Positions 21,909 through 32,100 of a stretch of 64,000 nucleotides of DNA are shown piece by piece. The stretch is from NCBI GenBank assembly GCA_015178975.1, contig WHVD01000069.1:1-64000 (forward strand). The letters run 5' to 3'. Origin of the DNA: Hysterangium stoloniferum (Eukaryota > Basidiomycota > Agaricomycetes > Hysterangiales > Hysterangiaceae). Position 1 is the first letter of the stretch, and the number at the start of each line of letters is the position of its first letter. The notes beneath the pieces are model-generated. The model was not told the DNA's origin, did not search any database, and was given only the letters and a program-made list of their open reading frames with translations. Both the position numbers and the translations under genes were made by a program.

Positions 21909-22652
21909 AAGCACTATTGTAAATCTTGTACTACGTGTTTACGCTCTAAATCGCAGTGACACAAACCATATGGCCTACTCAAACAATTACCGATACCGGA
22001 AAAACCTTGGAACTCAATTTCTATGGATTTCATCGAGCACCTACCAGCATCCAAAGGTCACACAGCAATCCTAGTTGTTGTGGATCGGCTCACAAAACAA
22101 AGTATTTTCATTCCAACATATGACATGATAACATCTGTACAGTTAGCTGAATTATTCGTCACCCATGTATTTTCCAAGCATGGTGTTCCATCGCATGTCA
22201 CATCCGATTGTGGATCCGAGTTTGTCTCTCACTTCTTTAGGTCACTCAGGAAAGCACTAGACATGAAGCTACACTTCACTTCCGGCTATCACCTGGAAGG
22301 TGATGGCCAAACCGAACGCATGAATCAAACCTTGGAACAATACATCCGTGTCTATTGCAACTATCAACAAGACAATTGGAAATCACTACTACCGCTAGCC
22401 GAATTCGCATATAACAACGTACCAAATGCCACTACTGGCATTTCGCCTTTCTTCACAAATAAAGGCTACAACCCCAACATTGCAATCCACCCAGAACGCG
22501 ATCTCGCATCCACCTGTGCTCAAGACTTTGTTATAAACCTTGACGAGCTACATCAAGAACTTCGTAAAACTATCGCAATGGCTCAAGAACGATACCAACG
22601 GTCTGCGGATAAGAACCGACTTCCACCTCCTGACTTCAAGATTGGAGACTGA
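21873..22652 (+). pseudogene. Integrase (DD35E) of the deleted chromovirus
   Basis: The zinc-binding remnant C-x2-C (CKSCTTC, about 21925-21945) is followed by a TGA at 21957-21959. The catalytic core then runs open from 22023: Asp in SMDFIEHL, Asp in VTSDCGSEF and Glu in YHLEGDGQTERMN, with 35 residues between the last two. The frame stops at 22650-22652 where KIGD should continue to RVFV, a CGA-to-TGA type change. The C-terminal GPF motif (EKYLGPFEV) occurs in phase at about 22700. Integrase inserts the cDNA copy into chromosomes. Inactive as written. Confidence 0.88.
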
Positions 22653-22781
22653 GTATTCGTTAAAGCCGAGTTTTTCTGAACTACTAGACCTTCTAAGAAG
22701 CTCTCTGAAAAATATTTAGGTCCTTTTGAAGTTATAGCACAAGCCAGCACGCTTTCATGGACGCTTCAGCTCCCCGACAAC

Positions 22782-23105
22782 ATGCGTGCAGTGCACCCGG
22801 TATTTCATGTATCTATGTTAGAACCTTGTGTTGCTAACAGTATACCGGATCACATACAACCACCACCTCCACCCGTGATTATTGATGGGGAACCTGAATT
22901 CGAGATATCAGAGATCCTAGACTCAAAAATCGACAATCACCGACGCTCATGCAAATTACTTTATTTGGTTAAATGGGCTGGCTATGAAGGTACAGATGAA
23001 GAAACTTCATGGATCCTAGCTACAGAACTCGGTAATGCCTCGGAAATCGTTTTAGGGTTTCACCAAGCTTATCCGAACAAACCCAGTCCTCTCAATTCCT
23101 TATAA
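22782..23105 (+). pseudogene. Chromodomain at the end of integrase
   Basis: The frame continues pol after the two stops. VHPVFHVSMLEPC (the usual end of the integrase C-terminal domain) is followed by a proline-rich link and a chromodomain: ISEILDSKI, LLYLVKWAGYEGTDEETSW and LGNASEIVLGFHQAYP. Aromatic residues that would form the methyl-lysine cage are present (Y and two W). In chromoviruses this domain steers integration toward marked heterochromatin. The stop at 23103-23105 is a normal pol end. Confidence 0.85.
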
Positions 23106-23202
23106 GCCTATCACACGGTATCTGACCTTTTCCCGACTATGCCTTATGTTATCACGCTATGATTTGTTTGTTTAAAAAAGAAAACCGATATATTTCCAGT
23201 AT

Positions 23203-24184
23203 CTAAGTTTCATCTTCTACAATTTCCCCTTCCTCTCCGGCCTCCGAACCTCCCCCACCGACAGCCACCGATACCGTACCACCGACCTTTTCTGACACCC
23301 CAATCTCGTGCCCAATTCCATCGTAACTCGAGACTTCCAAGTATTGCTCAAGCTGACCTCCAAGAGACTCAATAACGCTGGTCTGCTTCTCCAGCCCGAC
23401 GCCCAAAAGTCGCAACTGCTCAGTCATGAGCCCTTGATGTCGCAGAGTCTCGTATCGGAACCGAGTCATCTCCGAGACGTATGTCCACATAAGGCAGTTT
23501 TGCTCCTCTAGAGCATCAGCCTGTCACTCCTGGAACGATCCATCAGCCCCCGGGAAGACACACCCAAGCTTCTGATCGGCGCACTCTTGACAAGTGCGGC
23601 CCTGACCATTGGCCCAGGGATGGCAGGTTCGACCCCATTTCGTGCACTGATTGCACTTAGGGTCATTTTCAGGCCCTGCCTTGGGGGCCTGCTTTTGTTT
23701 CTATAGGAAAATTATTTAGAAAAGTTTTATTTAGGGAAACCGAACCCACCTTGGGGCTCGATGGCCCTGGTGCATCCTCCTTGTCCTCCTCTCCCTCTTC
23801 GTCATCGGACTCCGAAGGCATCACAGCCTTGCGCTAATGAATATATGTCAGTAATGTTCGCAAAAAATACTGGAGCCGACTTACCTTTCCCTCCTGCTTC
23901 TTTTTCGCTGCCTCCTCTCGTGCCCAATCAGCCTCCTGCTGCTTGTTCTTCACAAGCACTGCTTCCCAGTGCTTGCGTGCGGCCTCTTCCACCGCCTGTT
24001 TCTTCTCCTCGGCCTCGATGGCCACCAACTCCTCCTTCTCCTTCCGCTCCTCCTCTTCATGCACCTTTCTCTTCTGCTCGAGCACCCGTCGACAATCCTG
24101 CGCATTCGCTGGTCCACTCGGGACCGACATGAGCGCGACTGTTAACTGAACCGGGAAGGGTTTCAACCCTGAACCTTTGGTCAT
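23203..24184 (-). pseudogene. Antisense Zn2Cys6-type gene inside the chromovirus, one stop
   Basis: The minus strand carries a spliced gene: exon 24184-23885 (100 residues, Glu/Lys/Ala-rich coiled coil after MTKGSGLKPFP), intron with GTAAGT and TTAG, exon 23833-23750 (acidic, SESDDEEGEEDKED), intron with GTGGGT and ATAG, exon from 23700. The last exon holds six cysteines spaced C-x2-C-x6-C-x10-C-x2-C-x6-C (about 23655-23560), exactly the fungal Zn(II)2Cys6 binuclear cluster pattern. A TGA at 23524-23526 interrupts a frame that otherwise continues to 23203 with a predicted second coiled coil. It lies between the chromodomain and the 3' LTR. The spacing suggests DNA binding; function is unknown. 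Confidence 0.72.
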
Positions 24185-24358
24185 GGTGGTTAAGGAAAGA
24201 GAAGTAGAATTTCAAGCGCCAGGACCCCTCGAATTTTTATATGTAATTTTTTGCCAAGTCACATGATGTTTTGACACACCCAGCTGTACCCGACGAGTTT
24301 TTACGTACGGGATCTAGATTTTCAGCCTCCTTGGGATTTCGGCCAAAAGGGGAGATAC

Positions 24359-25080
24359 TGCTACGACCGTGTCACAACCCTATCGGTCCCGAGGTTATCG
24401 CCACTTGTCAACATTTTCAAGTCACCACTTCAGAAACCATCGGCCCCGAAGCTGACGTATGTTTTCGCGATGATCAAACTCCATTTACGCCCACGTCAAA
24501 ATAACTCGTATTGTCTGGTTAAACTTTTGATACATCCCTTTTATTATGTTGATCCGTTCAATCCTATGTTTCACCTATGTCTATCTATATTTGTAGTCCT
24601 TGAACTATTTCCTTTTATCGTAATTCTGCTCTCAGTTATCATTGGCCTCCAAACTAATCATAAACTTCCCGTTCCTAGTCAAACTTATTGTTAATACCAT
24701 TTTCTGCCCTTCTCCCCATTAGTATTTTCTAGATGCCTGCTACTTGTATATGAACCCGCTGTAGTTGTAGTTACTAGGCAATCAGAATATTGACTCAGAA
24801 TACCCTCATACATCTGTAACAGTCTCATACTAAGAATCTCCCCATCCGCCTTTGCATGCGCTCGCCCACTTCTGGCCCCGACCCCTTGGCCCGACGCTCA
24901 ACTTGTCCTTCAGTCCCGATTGGTATCTCGCTGAAAGGAACTCTTTAGGATTAGTCTTCGCCCGTCCGAAATCTAAGGACACCCACAGATATTGCGAGGG
25001 CACAGCACATAAGCTGAAGCCAAGTCCTTCTGATCGGTCCCTGTCGGCCACCGACATTAGTCAGTTTTCAGTTCTTAACA
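24359..25080 (+). repeat. 3' LTR of the deleted chromovirus
   Basis: A 722-bp copy of the 5' LTR, with core motif at 24995-25027 and end TTCTTAACA followed by the target duplicate CTTTC. Confidence 0.93.
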
Positions 25081-25135
25081 CTTTCTACTCATTTCTTCAT
25101 ATATAGAACGGTCAGAACTTATACCACTCTTCACA

Positions 25136-27057
25136 GAGAGTGGAAGGCACTGGTGCACAGTAATGCAAGGTGTGTCGAATACTATGGGTGCAGTTAAAAA
25201 CATTTATGACAGCCAAATAAGTATGATAAAAGCCACAAAACAAGTAATTGGCATATGTCGAGTAAATATTCTATTTATTCAGGATATGTAGGGCACAAGA
25301 GTATGAATATTTGTATTTAATTATTTATCAAACACCTGGTCACTTAAAAACATGCAAAATCATACAAATAAATGAATCTGAGCCAAGTCACACAGCAGAA
25401 GAACACAGCAGACAGTCCAAATGGTGTAAATCAGTCTTTACATGTGGTATCATTACATCCCATTCGCATCACTGTAATGATAGAGGGAAATATATATCAA
25501 GTTGGTAATATTAAACACTTGATTGAAAAAAAAATTCATCCTCAAACACTATTCCCTTGCTTAGGGGGGAGCATTCGTGCCTACCTGAAGATTGGATGGC
25601 TCAAAGATATTCAATGTTCTTGAGGTTGAGCTCTGGTGGGATAGTCGGGGTATGGAGTCAGGGGATGGGAATGTAAAGGGGCTGAGCCCAATGAGTGATG
25701 AGGCCATGCTAGGCTAGGTCATGCTATTAATCCGAACAAGAAAATAAAAACAAGAATGAAAACACACTCTGTAATAGTGTTTATCCCACCATTCGATACC
25801 ACGAACCAAAATATACAAGTCTGGTGTCTCCCCAGAACACATATACCCACATCATATGGGCCCACATCCCTCCATTCATACAGCAACAAGTGTGACAATG
25901 TGAAACCCCTCATGATCTTCATTGAGCCCAACATCACCACCACAACTACACCTGCAACCGCGACCGCAACTGCTTCGGCACTGCCACTCCTGATATGCAG
26001 TCACATGCTAGATGATACATGAAATCCCATAGAGTCCAAAATATCAGACTTTATATTAGAATTAATGTACTGACGACTTACCGGTTATCAATATTCATCA
26101 TGAAGAGCTTTTATCAGCACTGAGGAATAGCCCAGGCTGCAGCCAAATGATCAACTATGTAGCTCACCATTCAGGTCATCCATTCTTATTTAGACTTTTA
26201 TATATAATACATCATATTATTCTCCCCAGGTTTCAACCTAAACAAGTGTTCAATTGTGGTGGAGGAGCTGATTCTTTGACAGAGGTCCAAATGTTAAATA
26301 ACAGGAAATAAGAAATTCTGAGTATAATAATAGCTTGCCCCATATATATATATGGTTAATACAAAGTATTATATCTTACTTCCTCCCCGTTATGGAGTTA
26401 CAAGGCAATTGATTTTTGGGACCAAAGTGGAATTTTTTTATTGATTTTCAAACTCCGCACTACGTACCCGGAACAGCTGTAATCATCATTTTTTCGTGAA
26501 CATGAAAAAAATTACAAGATCATCAAAGCATGTGACAATATGATAAGGGGGCCCAAAGAGGCGATATTACTTCACCGTATACATTAGTTGCAAATACTCT
26601 CCATTACCAAACACGTGGAACTGAAATTCGTCAATTCCATAAATTCTTTTTGAGTTCTTCCGCAAGGCTTAATTTCTTTCCGAAAAATCCTTGCTCAGAC
26701 ACCAGACACCTAATTTATTATTGCTGTTTCGGAAAATGACCGATTTCGAATAAGTAAAATCTTTCCGAGTTTCGTAGCACTCTGTCTAGGGCCTTATTTC
26801 CTAATAATAAATTCCATGGGAGAGGGGTTGTCAACATTTGAACATATTTTAATTGGTGTTGTGTCACATCAATTTTGGGACTCAAAAAATAAAAACTTAC
26901 TTTATCAAATATTTAGGAAATTCCAGTTCCGCATTTCTAGTATAGACCTATTACTAATTATTGAGACGAACCGCCCACCCAAGATACTGCGACTAACCGA
27001 GGGAAATAGGGCGAACTAAGTCACAGTAGAAAGTCAACGTTTGGTGACTCAAACTCA
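25136..27057. other. AT-rich interval without recognised genes
   Basis: About 1.9 kb of mostly A/T-rich sequence. Short frames at 25311-25623, 25719-26022 and 26816-27019 have no recognisable domain and no supporting splice pattern. No LTR, TIR or RNA gene was seen. The duplicated gene block starts at about 27058. Confidence 0.4.
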
Positions 27058-27245
27058 GTAACTTCTAAGTATGGTCTGTCTTCAAAAAAAAAAGGAAGTA
27101 ACATCTCAAGAGAATCCACGTGTAACCATTCAGTTATTAGTAATCAACGGCTTAAATTTGGTGAATCACGCCAAGGGATATATGCAAACAGAGTCCATTG
27201 TCCATTTTGTTCCAAATATCGCAAGACTAGCAAGCGTTACAAAAA

Positions 27246-28075
27246 TTAGCTAAGCGGGAATCCCTCCTGGTTTGGGATTGGCTGGGCCACTGCAGGTGCA
27301 GCTTGAGGTGCCGTGACGCCAGGACCCACACCAGCGTTGAAGCTCGCGCCAATATTAAACCCTGAATGGTGCGGGTAATGCGGGTATTGGTGCGGATAGT
27401 AGTAGCCCTGTGCATGGGAAACACCCTGGTTCTGCCATACGCCCTGTCCGCCATTCAAACCTACGGTGCCAGGAAGGCAGGTGCAATCCGCGCCTTTAGC
27501 ACATGGTCCAGCCCCACACCCAGCCAGACCACCGCTTCCGCCATAGATGTCCTGCTGGTAAGGGGCAAATGGCCTGGTGCTGTATGCATCGAGTTGAGCA
27601 TACTGCGCACAAGTGGGGACAGAGACAATGCGGTTGCGGAGGGTGTAGCGAATCACGTAGTCATCGCAATCCTGGTGACGCTGAAGGATGACAATCTGGT
27701 ACGGATAAGTAAGAAGAAAAATATTACAGTCGAGGTTGTATTTTATGTCTTGCCTGAGTACCAGGGTTCAACTTGAGAGGAATATCTCTTCCGAAACTAC
27801 CGCATGCTTGGTCGGACCATACGAGATTTGAAATAAGACCTTGGCAGTCTTTCCTGGCACGAGGGATAAGACGGCCAGTGGCGAGAACATAGTTGTCATG
27901 TTGAACGATCTCAACGGACGAAGCGATGCCGTGGAGATGGAGACGGATTTCGAAGACCCCGTTGGGGTATCGAATGATGGAGGCACTAGAGAAAGGTATG
28001 TAGGGAATGAAGGGGTTGAGGAATATTTTGTTATACGTACCGTGGGACGAAAGGGTTGGAAAGATTAAATTCCAT
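27246..28075 (-). CDS. Small HSP20-like domain protein, copy 1 (238 aa)
   Basis: Three exons: 28075-28041 (MEFNLSNPFVPR), 27985-27754 and 27695-27246. The intron after exon 1 is GTACGT...CTAG. The second intron has a GC donor (CAG|GCAAGA) where copy 2 has GT. Residues ~13-107 form a beta-rich domain with F-E-I-x-L-x-L-x-G, ATGRL and GSFGRDIPLKL blocks and a final YVIRYT strand, the layout of an alpha-crystallin/HSP20 domain. The tail holds TCAQYAQLDAY, a Gly/Cys stretch (GGLAGCGAGPC, DCTC), NGGQGVWQNQG and Tyr/His/Pro repeats. The exon pattern and domain match the divergent giant gene. A chaperone-like role is inference; no signal peptide is seen. Confidence 0.75.
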
Positions 28076-29108
28076 TATGCTCGACGTTTGGGACGACTTG
28101 GGAGAGTTGATTTTGGAGGGTGTTTAGAGACTCAGGAAGGGGATCCTTAATAATACATCGAGTAGGCGGTCTCCCTTTATGGCACTCTGGGAGGTCGAAT
28201 ACACGATGTGAAGAAGTTAATAGAACATCAGGCCCGGATCAGATGAATTACTATATTTTCAATTGATGAAGGTCAAACCCTTTTCAAAGCTTCACCTCCA
28301 CAATACAAGAAGACTTCGGTAGAGATTCCTGTCATTTAAGCGGGAGTGTATGTATTCTGCCCTGCACCTGAGCGGAAGAGCGACCAGGGTTTGATGTCCA
28401 TTCCGGCTCTACCTCACCAGAAGTAAGGTGTTCTGGCATTATTTTCAAAACTGCGCAAGTATGCAATTCTCAGGCATTCGCATCGGATAATTGAAAAATT
28501 CCTTATTTTGGAGAAAGGAGCTAGTGTTTTGGTGCTTACATAATCTGGTGAAGAAGCCCGAAAGTCGTTGCTACGGCATGTATTTCTTCGAACTCCACGA
28601 GTATTTAGCATGGATGGCTGTCATGACAGGCCATTTCATTCGCAGCACCTGCGGCAATAATTGCGCTTACGAGTTCCGCTCAAGGATAAATCAAGGAAAT
28701 AGGATTGTAGCAGAATGGAGTCTAGGAGTATTGTTGATTCACGTCACAAGTTTCGCAGGTGCCTATGTATTACCTTAGTTGTGATATTAAGTCTGTGGCG
28801 TTTTATCTTAACCATGTGAAGCACCCTAATATATATCATATGGTCAGCTGCTGGTTTCTACTAAATTCGTTCAACGTGATGTCAACGTGGAAAACACGCC
28901 CCGTTGATGGCCCAATTCCGGGAAGATATTGCCGCTCAGGCGTCAGGGCAATGTAAGCGGGATCGCTTCTGAACTTCCCAACTAGAATAGGTGATGATTG
29001 TTTATATTCCAAACCAGATGTTCGCGGTAAGAGATCCCCAGGGCATCTCGAGCGACCTCTTATTACTTTTGTGAATTCTGTGGATATTCTTCTCGTTGTC
29101 TCTTGTTC
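28076..29108. promoter_or_regulatory. Divergent intergenic region, pair 1
   Basis: 1,033 bp separate the start codons of the two divergently transcribed HSP20-like genes. It should contain both promoters. No long coding frame is convincing here. I did not identify a specific regulatory motif such as a heat-shock element. Confidence 0.5.
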
Positions 29109-32100
29109 ATGGAACACACCGAGCTCAACCCATTTGTCCCTCAGTACGTTCAAGTTATACCCGCTTTTATCACTTTTTCGATAATAAATTTTTAGAATAT
29201 CTATCTTTCGTCACCCTGCGGCTACCTTTGAGGTTCATCTTCATATTCCGGGAGTCATTTGGGATGTAGATATCGTCCCTCACGGAGAGTATCTTGCCAT
29301 TTCTGGCTGGACTGTTCCTCGCGTCCATTTGGATGCCAACAGGGGGCGGGGAAGTCTTCTTTGGACAGATCAGCCTTGTGGAAGATTTGCGAGGGATGTT
29401 CCCCTCAAACTCACAGAAGGGACAGAAGTGAGTGGCTTTCTTATTGCAAAAATATCCCAGAATTTGACTTCCTGCAATGACGATTCTGAAGTGCGTCGTC
29501 CTCGAAAAAAGACAGCAAAGCGGTGGCTATCTCGTTCGATATACTGTTCGCAACATCTTAAGAAGAGGTCATGCGCAATGTGGACATGGCGCCTTGCACC
29601 ATAATCAGGAGCACCTGAATGTCTATCATGGCGGATGCGAATCTTCACAAGGATACGTCAATCAAGATATGAACTATAATTATACCACTGGCTTGTACAA
29701 TCAATCCCAGTGGGAACACAACCAACTTCACCCTGAAGTGATAACAATGGAGAGTCAGCCGCCGTCTCATTCACACACCCAGTATTTTTCTGAGCGTCCA
29801 TCTCATGTTCCAATCAGTCATTTATCTCGATTCCAAGCGCAACATGATCCACAACCATATTATCACAACGATACCATGGTGCCCGGCGGCGGCGTTGTTG
29901 GTGATTCAGTAAACGGTGTGGGCGGCGGTCTTCCCTACGTTCCGCTTGCTGTGCAGCACGGCATTAACGACCATGAACAGCCGTCTGCTATTGGAGGCGT
30001 TAAGCCTGTCGCCACCGGTCTTCTTAGTGGTCCTAGCGACATTCTTACAGGTGCACAGCCTGCCGCCATTAATCATAGGCAGCGATCTTCTGTTGAAAGC
30101 ACCCAACCTATCGTCATTGAGCTTGATGGTTGTGTTCAGCAGCCCAATGTCCCTCAACCTGCTAGCCATGTCAGTATTCCTGCACAAGGTCAAGATATCA
30201 TTCGTCGATCAATACACTTTGCGCTTGAGAATGGTCGGCTCAGTGATACTGCTGGTAGTCAACCCGTAACCCTTGTTGATTCACAAGGCAATCAAGGCGT
30301 CGTTAATCCCCACGGTGCGCCTGACATACGTGGTCCCGATAATCTTACTCTTGGTGTGCCCATTGTCGCCCCTCTGGGCAGTCAAGGTTTCGTAGGTGGT
30401 CACCACATGCCCATTGCTCGGCCTGATAGCCACCCATATACCCTTGGCCATCAGCACAGCAGCTCTTCCCAAGGTCATTATCCGAGTGGTGGAACCGCGG
30501 ATACTGTGTTAAACGATCAATATTTGCAAATCGGAAGTGGTGTAGGCAGCTTTGGCAGCCTGCATAGGCATCGTGGTCCTGATAACAGCGTTCTCAGCCC
30601 TCAGCCTAATCTCCTTCCTCCGTCTGGACCCAGTGAATTTTTCAACCCGTCTCCTTTCGTGCCTTTGCGCGACGGCACCCGTCCAGCTGCTAGAGCACCT
30701 CCAGTTGGTCAGCCCCGAGGGGTAGATGTTGTGGATTCTGAGTCAGGCGCGACTGATATTGGCAGGACGAACATATCACGGGATGTTCGGAGTGTCAGTG
30801 TTGCTGCAGATGATCTAGGCAACTCTGGCCCAAATATCAGTTCTCATAACGCGCAATCCGCTGCTGACACGAGTACCCAATCAGTCGACCGCGTCGATGT
30901 TCTCCAATCGGCCAATGTCCCTTCAACCCGTCCGGTTGATAGAAGACCTCCTGGCGATGAAGTCAGCGCAAGTTCTTTTGGAGTTTCTCAGTCATTCCTG
31001 CATAGTAGCGGTGCCAGCAGTGTAGGGCAAGGTATTCAAAGACCAGTAATTGTTGTTCCCCCAGGCGCGTCTGGTATTTCTGGCCCCTGCATGGGCACTA
31101 CCAATACTCAAACTTACGTCAATGCCACTGGTGGTCAAGGCAGTATTACTTCTTATCCTGGTCATTTACCTCTAAATTCACCTCCGGGCCGTCCAGTTGA
31201 TGGAGCACCTAGAAACGGTCAACTCGCTGGGGTTGGAAGTATCAGCAAGGCACATCAAGACAATCACGAAGAGAGTAATACCACGGGCGCAACCGGTACT
31301 TCTTCCAACGTCGATCGTATCAATACACAACCTGGTGTCGGTAGCCCAAGCTATCAAGGCGTTATGTCTTCTCGATCGGCAGGTCAGGCTCAATCGTCGG
31401 TTGCCGATATAGCTCGTATTTCGATCGAAGGAGTACAACATGAAAGCCAGTTAAGTAGGATCGTTACTAGCAGCTCGAGCAGCTCGAGCAGCACACTACA
31501 AGGCACCCAAACACAAACTGGTTGTTCTTCTGGACAGACCATGATACCAAGTCACACCGTTGGTTTGGCACTTCAGGACGCTCGGACCACCGAAGGGACT
31601 GTTTCCGTGGGCGGTGCTGTTGATAGTATTGTGTGCAAGACATCGCAAAGCAGTGAAGCACAAGTCATTCGTTCTATCAGCGAACAATGTGTTGTCAATA
31701 ATACGACTGATCAATGCGGTGTGCCTTCTCAACCAGGCTATCTGCCTCAGTCGCATCTCAAGGATGTGGTACCAGGCCTCTTCACTGATAGAGACCCCCG
31801 AGGTGGTCAGGTCGGTGGAGGTACCGTTGAAGTGGGCGTGATCGACAACATAACAAATATCACATTACAAAGTAGTCACATACCTCCTGCTGGAGGTTTA
31901 CAGCCAGAGATTTCCAGCAACGTTACGTACAGTACATCACAAGATAGTATACGACAAGGTGTCGTTCGCACAACCGTAACTGACATTTCTGATCTCATCG
32001 TTGATGTTACCACGGGTGGTCGGGACAGTCAAGGCGTTATTAGTTCGCAATCAGCGGAGACGTGTCTATCCCAATCTGCTAATGCAACTCCTGGCTGCCC

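Larger units (their letters stand above)
20865..25080 (+). mobile_element. Complete but internally deleted chromovirus (A family), TSD CTTTC
   Basis: Two 722-723-bp LTRs (20865-21587, 24359-25080) and perfect 5-bp duplications CTTTC (20860-20864, 25081-25085) define the element. A polypurine tract AAAAGGGGAGA lies just before the 3' LTR. Between the LTRs are the first ~82 codons of gag, then integrase and a chromodomain; zinc knuckle, protease, RT and RNase H are deleted. Downstream of the chromodomain a gene runs antisense (23203-24184). The element could move only with proteins supplied in trans. The 3' LTR starts TGCTACG instead of TGTTACG. Confidence 0.95.
20441..25135 (+). repeat. E-family solo LTR split by a chromovirus (TSD GAGAG)
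   Basis: The left part 20441-20864 begins TGTGAGGAGT and the right part 25081-25135 ends CTCTTCACA. Together they form one LTR of about 475 bp, related to 52842-53472 and 57502-58110. Perfect duplications GAGAG occur at 20436-20440 and 25136-25140. The element at 20865-25080 inserted into it later, duplicating CTTTC. Confidence 0.85.

Noticed and set aside
23761-24149. Plus-strand Pro/Ala/Ser-rich frames
   Set aside because: They are the complement of the Glu/Lys-rich coiled-coil exon of the antisense gene.
25719-26022. Overlapping frames on both strands of about 75-88 codons
   Set aside because: No domain, no splice support and no homologous copy in the window. Treated as chance frames.
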